Source: Candidatus Zixiibacteriota bacterium (GTDB lineage: Bacteria > Zixibacteria > MSB-5A5 > GN15 > FEB-12). From it: a stretch of DNA of 64,000 nt. Under the pieces are notes generated by a model. The model saw only the letters and a program-made list of their open reading frames with translations, ran no database searches and was not told the origin of the DNA. This document shows positions 34,764 through 44,038 of the stretch, one piece after another; the first letter of the stretch is position 1, and each line of letters begins with the position of its first letter. The position numbers were made by a program, and so were the translations under genes. The stretch is taken from positions 1 through 64,000 of the forward strand of contig JAHOYZ010000003.1 in the NCBI GenBank assembly GCA_019038695.1, read 5' to 3'.

Positions 34764-36210
34764 CAAGTCCCCCTTGAGTCTTCGGAATTGTCATCGTCAC
34801 GACAGTGCCTTCCTCAGGCATTGATGTAATATCAAGGCACCCGGATAATTCACTTACGGTTCGTTCTACTATAGCCAACCCCAAACCGCTACCGGTTGAT
34901 TTGGTAGTAAAATATGGGATACGCGCCGTCCCCTTAACATTCTCTGTCATACCGCAACCATAATCGCGGACAACAACCCGAACCAGGTCGTCCTCCTCAC
35001 GAAGGCACAATTCTATTCTGCCCCCAACCGGAGTAGCCTCCCTCGCATTCTTGAGCAGGTTGTGCAAAGCTTCCCGAAAGTAAGTGGGGTCAAGCTCTAC
35101 GTGCACTGGGGGAGCGGGTAATTCGAGTTCAAGATCATACTCCGTTAGTTGCTCGCGGTACAGTTCTGTCACGGATCGCAACAACTCTACCAGGTCGGTC
35201 TCCTCGATTTTCGGTGGAGGTAGTTTGGCAAGTGCGGAGAACCGTTCCGCCAGACGGGTCAGATGCTTGATGTCGTCCGCAACCGCCCCCAGAGGTTCTT
35301 TCACAGCATCATATGCTGACTTGTCACTCAACGCCTTCTCAATTTGATACAGGGAAATCATGATCGGCTGCAACGGATTTTTCAACTCATGGGCAAATCG
35401 ACGAGCCACATGGCGCCACGCGGCCACGCGCTCGCTCTGGGCCAGTTGAGCCGTTGTCGTTTCCAGTTGAGCGGCCATGTGATTGAAACTCTCCACTAAC
35501 GTCCTTAACTCACCTGTCGCATGAGTGGTAACCTTCTGATTAAAATCTCCACCAGCAATCGCTTCGGAAGCGAGAGCCAACTGAGCCACCGGTCGCGAAA
35601 GACTCTCCGAAACACGACGTGACAAATAGTAGGCCAAACCTGCCGCCACCAGTACCAGGCCAGCAAACAACAACGCCAGGAACCCAAGATAACGACCAAA
35701 CAATCGCTCTCTTGATAGTTGACGAATACGATCAGAACGATACGAGTCCATCATGGCTGAATACTCTTGCCCATATACAACACCAGCAAGGATCACCTCC
35801 GAGTCACTAATCTCTCGGCTTGAATACTGTAATACCAGACTGTCCACCTCAACAAAGCCATCAGGTCTGCGATTGACAGCCTCTGATACCTGGGCGATAA
35901 CATCAGGTGCAAGCAGGCTATCTCCCGCAATCTGGATACATGTTCCCGATCTTGTCAACAAAACGAAGTTTACAAATGAAGTCGAAGCAGAGCTGTCATC
36001 AATCAGCACATCAATATCAGTACCAATGAGAGTAGTCGTCTGGCGCTCAAAGTAGTCGACTAAGTTCAGGAAATGATCGCTGGTCGCCGCCGATGTCATC
36101 TCAGCCGTCTCAGTGGCTATGTAATAACCTGTTACGGTCAGGAGAACCGAAGGGACAAGAGCGAAAACCAACAGCAGCCGGAATATTCTTTTTCCAAATA
36201 CTGAAGACAT
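34756..36210 (-). CDS. NtrY-like membrane sensor histidine kinase
   Basis: 484 residues. Two membrane helices (about 11-28 and 173-194) flank a periplasmic sensor region. HAMP follows (SRPVAQLALASEAIAGGDF), then the H-box FAHELKNPLQPIMISL (phospho-His near 271), and the ATPase with N-box ALHNLLKNAREA, DYGCGM and GSGLGLAIVERTV. Partner of the NtrC-type regulator downstream. It overlaps the Nudix gene by one base, so the block is tightly coupled. Confidence 0.93.
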   Translation of the reverse strand: MSSVFGKRIFRLLLVFALVPSVLLTVTGYYIATETAEMTSAATSDHFLNLVDYFERQTTTLIGTDIDVLIDDSSASTSFVNFVLLTRSGTCIQIAGDSLLAPDVIAQVSEAVNRRPDGFVEVDSLVLQYSSREISDSEVILAGVVYGQEYSAMMDSYRSDRIRQLSRERLFGRYLGFLALLFAGLVLVAAGLAYYLSRRVSESLSRPVAQLALASEAIAGGDFNQKVTTHATGELRTLVESFNHMAAQLETTTAQLAQSERVAAWRHVARRFAHELKNPLQPIMISLYQIEKALSDKSAYDAVKEPLGAVADDIKHLTRLAERFSALAKLPPPKIEETDLVELLRSVTELYREQLTEYDLELELPAPPVHVELDPTYFREALHNLLKNAREATPVGGRIELCLREEDDLVRVVVRDYGCGMTENVKGTARIPYFTTKSTGSGLGLAIVERTVSELSGCLDITSMPEEGTVVTMTIPKTQGGLDV

Positions 36211-36782
36211 TATGGCTGTTGGCGAAAACGCGTGTTATAGTCAGCCAGGGCCTGGATGTGAGATTCGAAAGCTATTTTGTCCGGAAGCTCGTCGAAGCTA
36301 AAGAAACGTACTTCAAGAGCATCATCGGCTGCCTGCAGTTCGCCCCCGACCACATCGGCCAGGTACAGCAACAGGATAGCATTGGTTCGGGGATCGTCAT
36401 CGCCACAGTATACTTCAAAAAACGGCCCCAGATCAATATCAAGCCCGGTTTCTTCTTTCACTTCCCGAACCACCGTATCGCGCGGGTGCTCGCCCCATTC
36501 CATGAATCCGGCCGGGAAGCACCACCACCCTATCCGTGGGGGATGAGCTCGCTTGACGAGTAGAATCTGATCGTTTTCAACAATAAAAGCCCCGGCGGCT
36601 GGTACCGGGTTCTGATAGAAAATGAAACCACATTCGGGTCCAGTACAGGCCATCCGCATCCGGCCGTCAATGTCCTTCTCCTCCAGTACCGCGGAGCACA
36701 AAGGACAGAACGCATAACCACAGTGATTATTCTTTCGGGCAAGTAGTTTGTCTGCATCAAATGCCTGGTGCTGGTCATCCAT
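36210..36782 (-). CDS. Nudix hydrolase with N-terminal zinc ribbon
   Basis: 190 residues. A CxxC...CxxxxC zinc ribbon (FCPLC near 25-29, CTGPEC near 46-51) precedes the Nudix fold, as in NudC-like and zinc-ribbon ADP-ribose hydrolases. The full Nudix box is present: GFMEWGEHPRDTVVREVKEE (about 92-111) followed by TGLD. It hydrolyses nucleoside diphosphates linked to another moiety; the substrate (NADH, ADP-ribose, CoA) is not decided by the sequence. It overlaps the PP2C gene upstream by eight bases and the sensor kinase gene downstream by one. Confidence 0.9.
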   Translation of the reverse strand: MDDQHQAFDADKLLARKNNHCGYAFCPLCSAVLEEKDIDGRMRMACTGPECGFIFYQNPVPAAGAFIVENDQILLVKRAHPPRIGWWCFPAGFMEWGEHPRDTVVREVKEETGLDIDLGPFFEVYCGDDDPRTNAILLLYLADVVGGELQAADDALEVRFFSFDELPDKIAFESHIQALADYNTRFRQQP

Positions 36783-39033
36783 CGAAACGAACCTTGTTAT
36801 TAAGTTTCATAGAAATAACAGTGGTGTCATCGCGTGGTGGAAATATTGGGTCAAAGTTTCGCACATCTTCGAGAATGTAATCCATAATACCCTGAGCGCA
36901 ATCATCACGCCGCGAGGATACCCATTCGCGAATTCGATTTTCCCCGTACTCCTGTTCATCTTCATCCATCGCCTCAGATAGACCATCAGTGAACATGAAT
37001 AGCACATCGTCAGACTCCATGCGAATCGAACTTGATGTATACTCCATCTGTGGCAAAGCTCCCACCAGAGGACCACCAACTTTCAACAGTTCGATCTGTC
37101 CGTCAGCCCGAGCCAATATTGGGTAGTTGTGCCCACCGTTACAGTAAGCCAGTTCACCACGAACGATGTCCAGTTCACCATAAAAAATGGTAACGTATTT
37201 TTCGGGCGATGTTGCCGCCGCTAGCTGCTCGTTCATATTGCCAAACATAGTTGCAATGCGACTGCCGTTGTTGACTTCGCTGTGGATGATAGCCTGAATC
37301 TGAGCAATCATCAGTGCTGCGGGCATACCCTTGCCCGAAGCATCAGCGATGACAATACCCAAACGGCGATCATCAATGGGAATGAAATCATAGAAATCTC
37401 CCCCCACTGTACGTGAGGGTGTCGAGTGTACCGAAATAGCAACGGTGTCCAGTGCTGGAGGATGGGATGGCAAAAGATCAAGTTGAATCTGTCGCGCCAT
37501 GGAGACTTCTTCCTGCAATCGAGCCCGCTCCAGCGATTCGACATAAAGCCGCGCGTTGGTCAGCGCGGTCACCATCTGATTAGACAATACTCCAAGCAGG
37601 TTAAAATCGTCCCCCGAGTACTTGTACCCTGCGACCTTACCGCTAAGGGCGAGAAAGCCCAGCATGTGCTCGGCATCCTTCATTGGTAGAATTAGTCGAA
37701 CATCGTGCTCCTTGAGCATCCCCGCTAACTTGGAATCCTCCATATAATCAGCCAGAGAATGTAGATAGGTCGGCGACTCCAGCATATTGATTCCGCGCAG
37801 AAGAAGGTCATCGCGGTCGATCGCCACACGCCGGGAGAAGTCGTCACTGCGGAGAATGGCGTATTCCTCAATCTCGTCATCATACAATACGAAGTAGACT
37901 CTCTCCACCAGAAGAGATGTCTTAAGTGTTTCTTCGATGATCTGACGTAGTTTGAGAGGATCAAAAAGCGAAATCACCTGTCGAGAAAAACGCTCTATAG
38001 CGCTTTGATGATCTGTACGGGTCCGCATAAATACGGAGCGAATAAAGGTATCCATCCCGCTGTTGATGGGCTGAAAACAAAGTAAAATCAGAATAATGAG
38101 AGCATAGCTGACGATCTCCGTCTGAGCTCCGAAAATCGGCTGAAGGAGGCTTTTCGATTGCATCACCAGAACAATGTAAATCCCGACCAGCAGGGCGGAC
38201 GTAATGGTATACACAAACGATTGTCGAAAACGCAGGCGAACATCAAGAAATTGGTATCGGACCGTGGCATAGACAATCATGCCAACTCCGATTGCGCTAG
38301 CAAACACCAGCATAGCAGAGGTGACACCCTCGGTGAATAAATCGGGGAGTATCAGATTGCCTGCGAAGGACAGGACGAATATACCCAGGCCAGACCACAT
38401 ACCTCGAAACACGATACGAGTCTGGGTTAGCAAACGTGGGTTGGTCACAAGACGCCGGCCCGACTCCATACAGTAGATCGCTATCAGTACGTACGCTACG
38501 CTGAGCCACCCAAAGATAGTCGTATGGTAGGTTCTGATAAAACTGATTACCAACAGAATCAACGAGAACAGATGTTGCATCGGGACCAAAATAATCCGCG
38601 AGAATCCGCCGGCATCGGGGTCAATCTTCAAGGAGCCAAGTAATCCAGCCAATTGGCCATAGAAAAGCATGAGCAGCAGGTGCAACACCGCCGGCATAAA
38701 GAGTAGATAGGGCAGGCGAGTACGTTGAAAATCCTTGAATCTATCCTCAGGGAAGATCATCGAAAACAGCACGAGGAACGGGAAGAAAAACTCCCAAACA
38801 TACTGAAGATTGAAAAGGGTGGAATCGCGAAAACCAAGGGAAGCTTCAGCAGACTGACTGACTACAATACCAAGGGCCAGAGACAACGGACCAAGTCCGG
38901 CGAAAAACAACATCGCACCGGTAACACGGTTGAGCCGGTTGGCTAAATTGTCACGCACCACGGTGAGGGCCAGAAAGACCAGGAATCCACCGGTCAGCGT
39001 GAACGAAACAGATCTAATCAGATCAGCATTCAT
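36775..39033 (-). CDS. Membrane SpoIIE-type PP2C phosphatase with GAF domain
   Basis: 752 residues. The first ~325 residues hold eight to nine hydrophobic helices. A GAF-like region follows (about 365-505, VERVYFVLYDDEIEEYAILR), then a short coiled linker (EEVSMARQIQLDLLP) and a SpoIIE phosphatase domain with GGDFYDFIPIDDRRLGIVIA and DASGKG, CNGGHN and FTDGLSEAMD. It should dephosphorylate a STAS-domain antagonist; the STAS and RsbW-like genes lie immediately upstream, so the whole partner switch is present. Confidence 0.92.
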   Translation of the reverse strand: MNADLIRSVSFTLTGGFLVFLALTVVRDNLANRLNRVTGAMLFFAGLGPLSLALGIVVSQSAEASLGFRDSTLFNLQYVWEFFFPFLVLFSMIFPEDRFKDFQRTRLPYLLFMPAVLHLLLMLFYGQLAGLLGSLKIDPDAGGFSRIILVPMQHLFSLILLVISFIRTYHTTIFGWLSVAYVLIAIYCMESGRRLVTNPRLLTQTRIVFRGMWSGLGIFVLSFAGNLILPDLFTEGVTSAMLVFASAIGVGMIVYATVRYQFLDVRLRFRQSFVYTITSALLVGIYIVLVMQSKSLLQPIFGAQTEIVSYALIILILLCFQPINSGMDTFIRSVFMRTRTDHQSAIERFSRQVISLFDPLKLRQIIEETLKTSLLVERVYFVLYDDEIEEYAILRSDDFSRRVAIDRDDLLLRGINMLESPTYLHSLADYMEDSKLAGMLKEHDVRLILPMKDAEHMLGFLALSGKVAGYKYSGDDFNLLGVLSNQMVTALTNARLYVESLERARLQEEVSMARQIQLDLLPSHPPALDTVAISVHSTPSRTVGGDFYDFIPIDDRRLGIVIADASGKGMPAALMIAQIQAIIHSEVNNGSRIATMFGNMNEQLAAATSPEKYVTIFYGELDIVRGELAYCNGGHNYPILARADGQIELLKVGGPLVGALPQMEYTSSSIRMESDDVLFMFTDGLSEAMDEDEQEYGENRIREWVSSRRDDCAQGIMDYILEDVRNFDPIFPPRDDTTVISMKLNNKVRFDG

Positions 39034-39061
39034 CTCAAGGAAATGTTCTCTACCTCAAAGG

Positions 39062-39484
39062 TCACTTAATTGTCTTTGTAATTGCAACCGTAGTTCCATT
39101 GCCCGATACATTGATATCCACTTTGTCCATCAATGACTTCACGATAAATAGCCCCCGACCGACTTCCTTCATGAGGTTTTCATCAGCCAGAGGATCAGCT
39201 AGTTGGTCGGGATCGAATCCCCCACCACAATCGGATACCGTGATTTTTACTTCACCGTTATTACACTCAACCTCAACAACAACCGCCTCATCAGGTGCTG
39301 CCTTCTGCCCGTGTATCACGGCGTTATTGACCAGTTCCGAGACCGATATGGCCACGTCGGCAACGATCGACTCCTCGGCCTCGAAACCACGTAGAAGACC
39401 TTCAACGAAGGAATCAACGTCGGCGAGATACTCCAGATTGGGTGGAATTGTGATCTTGTTCCCGGTAATTACAGGATTGTCCAT
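39062..39484 (-). CDS. RsbW-like anti-sigma/Ser kinase ATPase
   Basis: 140 residues of a single HATPase_c domain. N-box SVSELVNNAVIHGQ (about 47-60), G1 box VSDCGGGFDPDQL and glycine-rich VGRGLFIVKSLMD are intact. Such proteins bind either a sigma factor or another target, and phosphorylate a STAS antagonist. It lies between the STAS gene and the phosphatase gene, in the same direction. No sigma factor gene is next to it, so the final target is unknown. Confidence 0.9.
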   Translation of the reverse strand: MDNPVITGNKITIPPNLEYLADVDSFVEGLLRGFEAEESIVADVAISVSELVNNAVIHGQKAAPDEAVVVEVECNNGEVKITVSDCGGGFDPDQLADPLADENLMKEVGRGLFIVKSLMDKVDINVSGNGTTVAITKTIK

Positions 39485-39572
39485 GTTGTATCAGTCTCCA
39501 GGGAAAAGGCAAGCCTGACAGGATCAGACCGCCATAACGATTTCTTTGCCAGTGGTCGCAACCTCTCGTTGA

Positions 39573-39911
39573 TTACTCAAACGACGAGATGGCGTCCTCT
39601 ACACTATCATGAGCATCGAAAACCGTAACCAGCTTGGTGATAACCAACAACGACTGAATCTTGTCAGTAACATTGGCGAGTTTCAGTTCTCCCTCACTGT
39701 TACGCAGGGTAGTATAGCTGGAGATCAGAATACCCAAACCGGTAGAGTTCATCCAATCGACCCGGGATAAATCGATTACAACTTTCTTCTTCCCGGCTTC
39801 GATGATCTCATGAAGCTTGTCGTGCAATAAGGTTGCATCCGGACCGCCCATAATCTTGCCCTTAGGTTCCAGAACGATCACTCCACTCTGTTCGCGATCG
39901 GACAATTTCAT
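39573..39911 (-). CDS. STAS-domain anti-anti-sigma factor
   Basis: 112 residues from the ATG at 39911. AGGAGG lies ten bases before it but only one base before an ATG three codons earlier (39920), so 39911 is more likely; it also gives the usual MKLSxREQ start. The fold is single-domain STAS; the phosphorylatable serine is in DWMNSTGLGIL (Ser about 56). When dephosphorylated by the PP2C protein it should bind the RsbW-like ATPase and release its client. Confidence 0.9.
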   Translation of the reverse strand: MKLSDREQSGVIVLEPKGKIMGGPDATLLHDKLHEIIEAGKKKVVIDLSRVDWMNSTGLGILISSYTTLRNSEGELKLANVTDKIQSLLVITKLVTVFDAHDSVEDAISSFE

Positions 39912-40223
39912 ATTGTCCATACCTCCTATGTTTGTACTTTATTTGTTGTACGTATTGGTAACATCCATAGTTTCCGGCTCTCACTTCAGCCTCGGATTCA
40001 CAAACCGCTTGCTGGAACCAACCACGACAGTCACTCGAAGGCTGGTCGAAATAGACCGTAATTCACAGCCCAAAAAGCACTTACGCTTCGAAACACAAAG
40101 AGTAAGAAACAACCGGACAAGTCAAGGGCTTTCTCAAAACCGACGCTCTTTGGGATACCCGATTGTACGCAGTTTACAGTGATAAACGGTTATGGACGCA
40201 ATGCTCTACTCTGGAGTTGAGAG
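39912..40223. other. Intergenic region upstream of the STAS gene
   Basis: About 310 bases between two minus-strand genes. It carries the strong AGGAGG ribosome site of the STAS gene. I find no convincing promoter hexamers, hairpin terminator or reading frame. Confidence 0.4.
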
Positions 40224-42035
40224 TTAACGTCGCAACGTTTCGAGGAGCATCTTGTTGTAGTACTCAATCAGGTCGTCCCGACGCAGAACACCGATAACCT
40301 TGCAGCCTTCTTTCTGGTTAATAACCGGAATCATCTTGAAATCCTGCACACCAAACATGTCAAAGGCTTTCTCCAGGTCATCATCATGATTCAACACCAC
40401 CGTATCCTCCTTCACGAGGTCGTTGGCAATAACCAGATTGTCGAGCGTATGCTGGCTCAACAGTGATCGCAAATCCTGAAATGAGATAACTCCGCGAATA
40501 AGGTCCTGTCGATCAACGACAATGAAATACGAATCGCCACTCGTCTCAACGCGAGCGAATATCTGCTGGAGGGTAGCCGAGGCTGAGATGGTTTCAAAAG
40601 ACTTATCCATGATCTCAATCACCTTGTGTGATCGCAAAACATTGATATCACGACCTCCTCGAATATCAATACCGCGACGAATGAGTTTGACCGTGTAGAT
40701 TGAGTACGGATACAGCCGCCTGGCCACCAAAGCGGAGAAAACAACGGTCACCATCAGCGGTAGAATTATTCGATAGTCGGATGTCATCTCAAAGATAATC
40801 AACAAGGCGGTGATAGGCGCATGTGTTGTGGCCGCCACCATACCGGCCATGCCAACCAAAGCATAGGCACCCGGACTGGCGGTGATGTCGGGGAACTGTG
40901 AATGAACCAACACACCAAACGCTCCCCCGACTACAGCTCCCATGAACAGGGACGGCGCGAATATCCCCCCTGAGTTGCCCGACCCCAGCGTCAAACAAGT
41001 CGCCATCAGCTTCATGAAGATGAGCACTACCAACAGCCCGATACCAATCTGACCGTGCAGGGTCAACTTGATTGTCTCATATCCGTCCGCCAAAACCTGC
41101 GGGTAGAACATCGCGATCCCGCCCAACAACAATCCCCCCAGGGCCGGTTTGAGCATCGGTGACATCTTGAGTCTGTCAAATACATCTTCGAAGAAACTAA
41201 GAACCCGTGTGAAGCCCATACCGGTAGCTCCCAAAAGAAGACCCATTACCACATATAGGGGCACTTCCCAGGCCGAAACCAGAGAATACGCCGGGACTTC
41301 AAAAGCTGGATGATCGCCCATAAATGATCGCGTGACAACCGACGCCACTACCGATGAGAGAATTACTGGAGAAAAAGTGCTGATCGCGAAGTCGCCCAGA
41401 ATTATCTCAAGTGAGAATATGACTCCAGCGATAGGAGCATTAAAGACTGAGGAAATTCCAGCCGCCGCACCACAACCGACGAGAATTCGAACTCGATCAC
41501 CAGACATCCGAAACATCTGCCCGACCGTCGAGCCAATCGCAGAACCAATCTGAACAATCGGTCCCTCACGACCCGCCGATCCACCCGAACCTATACAGAT
41601 CGCTGAGGCTACCGTCTTGGCCGCCGCGACCCGGGGCCGAATAATACCGCCCATACGTGCCACGGCGTTCATAACTTCGGGAACACCATGCCCCTTAGCC
41701 TCACTGGCAAACTTGTAGACAATTGGCCCAACTAATAATCCGCCCAGCATTGGGATCAAAGGCAACCACCACTTGATGTCCCACTCGCCCAAACCTTCCG
41801 TGAGAATCTGATCGGTAAGCCCAAAAAATAGATCATTAAAATACCTGATGAGCATTACAAAACCGATCGCTCCAAAAGCTGTAGCCAAACCTACAAAAAC
41901 CGCCAGTATGATCAGAACAGTCGTACCGGACGGTTGTAGTTGACGGAGCACTTTGTCGAGATTGGGCACGCGCATAGTATGACGAATGTATTCCATTTCC
42001 ATTATTTGGCAAGAGGTATTTGGACGCGGCTGCAT
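40224..42035 (-). CDS. ClC-type chloride channel/antiporter with C-terminal CBS pair
   Basis: 603 residues. The ClC signature segments are GHGVPEVMNAVA (replacing GSGIP), GSAGREGPIVQIGSAIG, with the gating glutamate kept, and GSGNSGGIFAPSLFMGAVVG. From about 475 two CBS domains follow (ETISASATLQQIFARVE and KEDTVVLNHDDDLEKAFDMF), which often sense adenine nucleotides. The start ATG 42035 has AAGGA six bases upstream. By retaining the gating glutamate it could be a Cl-/H+ exchanger, but the proton glutamate is not placed here. Confidence 0.92.
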   Translation of the reverse strand: MQPRPNTSCQIMEMEYIRHTMRVPNLDKVLRQLQPSGTTVLIILAVFVGLATAFGAIGFVMLIRYFNDLFFGLTDQILTEGLGEWDIKWWLPLIPMLGGLLVGPIVYKFASEAKGHGVPEVMNAVARMGGIIRPRVAAAKTVASAICIGSGGSAGREGPIVQIGSAIGSTVGQMFRMSGDRVRILVGCGAAAGISSVFNAPIAGVIFSLEIILGDFAISTFSPVILSSVVASVVTRSFMGDHPAFEVPAYSLVSAWEVPLYVVMGLLLGATGMGFTRVLSFFEDVFDRLKMSPMLKPALGGLLLGGIAMFYPQVLADGYETIKLTLHGQIGIGLLVVLIFMKLMATCLTLGSGNSGGIFAPSLFMGAVVGGAFGVLVHSQFPDITASPGAYALVGMAGMVAATTHAPITALLIIFEMTSDYRIILPLMVTVVFSALVARRLYPYSIYTVKLIRRGIDIRGGRDINVLRSHKVIEIMDKSFETISASATLQQIFARVETSGDSYFIVVDRQDLIRGVISFQDLRSLLSQHTLDNLVIANDLVKEDTVVLNHDDDLEKAFDMFGVQDFKMIPVINQKEGCKVIGVLRRDDLIEYYNKMLLETLRR

Positions 42036-42148
42036 CTAATTCCTTCCTGGATCAAACCGCCGTCAGGGACTTGACATTATTCTCCCAGAATGTACCTTCC
42101 TTGTGATAAGTTCATCTTAGTTGGGTTTTAGGCAGCGAGGTTGTTTTC

Positions 42149-43297
42149 ATGCGCAAAAAGGCTGATGCCGTCATTATCGGCGGTGGGATTATTGGTTTGT
42201 CGGTGGCGTTCTACCTGGCTAAAGCAAAATATGGTCAGATAGTCGTCCTGGAGAAAGAATCATTCCTTGGATCGGGAGCAACATCAAAAGCTGCCGGAGG
42301 GATACGTGCTCAATTCTCGACAAAAGTGAATGTCGAAATGTCCATGCTTTCGGAGAAACTCTTTTGCCGCTTCAAAGAAGACACCGGACATGATGCACTG
42401 TTTGACCAGGTGGGCTATATGTTTCTCCTTGAAGAGGACGATGCTGTCAGCCAGTTCACCAATCAATATGAGTTACAGAAGTCGCTCGGATTCAACGTCG
42501 AGCTTCTCAAACCGGACGATATTGCTGCCCGCGCACCGCACATCAGTCTCGAAGGCATCCAACTGGCCACTTTCTCCCCCGATGACGGCCTCGGCGATCC
42601 TCACGAGTTTCTTTCCGGCTACGAACACGCCGCGCGTGACATGGGCGTTGATATCGAACTTGAAGCTGAAGTTACCGCTATTGCCATCGAAGGCGGCAAA
42701 ATCACCGGTCTTTCGACCCCAAAGGGCAACATCAGTACGCCAATGATTATCAACTGTGCCGGACCACAAGGGGGATTGATCGGCGACATGTTGGGATCCA
42801 AGGTCGCCGTTCAACCTGTCAAAAGACAGATCGTGACCACTGGAGCACTTGATTTTATAAAACCCGATTTCCCAATGGTCGTCGATGTCAAATCGGGTCT
42901 TTACTGCCATAAGGAATCACAGGGAATGCTTCTGGGATGGGCCGACTCCTCGGTTCAGCCGTCATTTGATATTTCCATCGACCCCGACTATACCGACACG
43001 ATCCTTGAAAAGGCTCTGGACAGAATCCCGCAGTTAGAGACAGCTGAAGTTGCCAACCAGTGGGCGGGACTGTACGAAATCACCCCTGACCATCATGCCA
43101 TCATTGGTTACGACGGGGGAATAAAAGGCGTCTTCCATTGTACTGGTTTCTCCGGTCATGGATTCATGCAAGCCCCCGCAGCAGGATTGGTAACGGCGGA
43201 GATTCTTTCGGGTAAGCAACCATCGGTGGACATCACAGCCCTGGCCCCAGACCGTTTCGCGGTTGGCACCCTCGTCAACGAGACAAATGTGATCTAG
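42149..43297 (+). CDS. FAD-dependent oxidoreductase (DAO/glycine-sarcosine oxidase family)
   Basis: 382 residues. The dinucleotide-binding fold VIIGGGIIGLSVAFYLAK (8-25) and the GATSKAAGGIRAQF loop are typical of DAO-family flavoenzymes such as the sarcosine dehydrogenase beta subunit and DadA. The C-terminus HCTGFSGHGFMQAPAAGLVTAE closes the FAD site. It probably oxidises a secondary or D-amino acid. gcvT, encoded 5.5 kb away, belongs to the same one-carbon chemistry, but there is no operon link. Confidence 0.88.
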   Translation: MRKKADAVIIGGGIIGLSVAFYLAKAKYGQIVVLEKESFLGSGATSKAAGGIRAQFSTKVNVEMSMLSEKLFCRFKEDTGHDALFDQVGYMFLLEEDDAVSQFTNQYELQKSLGFNVELLKPDDIAARAPHISLEGIQLATFSPDDGLGDPHEFLSGYEHAARDMGVDIELEAEVTAIAIEGGKITGLSTPKGNISTPMIINCAGPQGGLIGDMLGSKVAVQPVKRQIVTTGALDFIKPDFPMVVDVKSGLYCHKESQGMLLGWADSSVQPSFDISIDPDYTDTILEKALDRIPQLETAEVANQWAGLYEITPDHHAIIGYDGGIKGVFHCTGFSGHGFMQAPAAGLVTAEILSGKQPSVDITALAPDRFAVGTLVNETNVI

Positions 43298-43345
43298 CAG
43301 GCATAGCCTGTTCTTAGTAAATACCGTCTTTCAAGTTCTTAGTAG

Positions 43346-43371
43346 GGCGGAACCCCCTTAGCGGTTCCGCC
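43346..43371. terminator. Hairpin after the FAD oxidoreductase gene
   Basis: A perfect nine-pair stem GGCGGAACC / GGTTCCGCC with an eight-base loop, 48 bases after the stop codon. There is no T-tract, so it may act as a transcript 3' end stabiliser or dispersed repeat rather than a classical terminator. Confidence 0.5.
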
Positions 43372-43401
43372 ATCCCCCGGTAGGTTTCGGTTGCTTGCCA
43401 A

Positions 43402-43435
43402 CCTGACACTATTGTCAGGACCGCAAGGGTCCTGA
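43402..43435. promoter_or_regulatory. Two overlapping, mutually exclusive hairpins
   Basis: CCTGACA / TGTCAGG (43402-43419, four-base loop) and TCAGGACC / GGTCCTGA (43415-43435, five-base loop) share 43415-43419, so only one can form at a time. That is the geometry of an attenuator or switch, though a dispersed palindromic repeat is equally possible. Confidence 0.5.
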
Positions 43436-43520
43436 TTCTACGAGGCTATTTGGATCAACGGTACGAACGTGAACCTCCAGCTGAGTCCCCCTGTCCCTTA
43501 ACAATACGCCATTTTTCACT

Positions 43521-43549
43521 TGACATGTACCAAGTGGTCCATTATACTT
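43521..43549 (+). promoter_or_regulatory. Near-consensus promoter upstream of the dockerin gene
   Basis: TTGACA (43521-43526), 17 bases, TATACT (43544-43549). Transcription should start near 43556. That leaves a leader of about 480 bases before the dockerin gene ATG at 44039. Confidence 0.7.
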
Positions 43550-44038
43550 CAGGGCGATCCTACAACCACACGGCATGACACCACGAAAACATACTGATAT
43601 TCCTACGAGACGATGTTAGGATTTGTCTATAACATGATTCGAGCTAACGATCTATGGAGAGGGATCGGGGAACAGGGGAATAGATCAGCGGATCTCTTTG
43701 TGAACTACAATGCCAGAGCTGGAAGTGATGATGAATGCATTTTGCAGGAGTGCGATTGTGGGGTTATCCTCTCTGGTAACATGCACCGTAGTCTTCAACT
43801 CTCTGCCCTTCTCCACGATTGGGTATCCAGCAGGTGTTAGACCTTATTCGGTTGTGTCCGCTATATATGAGAAATTCGATTTGTGAGTTCAGAAGTGGTG
43901 AAAGATAATCAACTCGGAAAATCACGACATACAATAAAAGGAACGTGAGTATGGAAAAAATCTCATGGATACATTGCACTTTCAGGGAAGGCTCAAAGGA
44001 ACATCACAAAAAGAGCAAAACCACAAAGGAAACAGGTG

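Larger units (their letters stand above)
43298..44038. other. 740-base non-coding stretch with hairpins and a strong promoter
   Basis: Contains three hairpins (two of them mutually exclusive) and one strong sigma-70-type promoter, listed separately. A small frame at 43951-44113, starting MEKISWIHCTFREG with AAGGA nine bases upstream, overlaps the dockerin gene start and could be a leader peptide; this is weak. A 75-codon frame at 43613-43840 has no good ribosome site. Confidence 0.6.

Noticed and set aside
43613-43840. 75-codon frame downstream of the strong promoter at 43521
   Set aside because: Position after the promoter is suggestive, but there is no ribosome site and the translation has no recognisable or low-entropy protein features. 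Kept only as part of the non-coding stretch.
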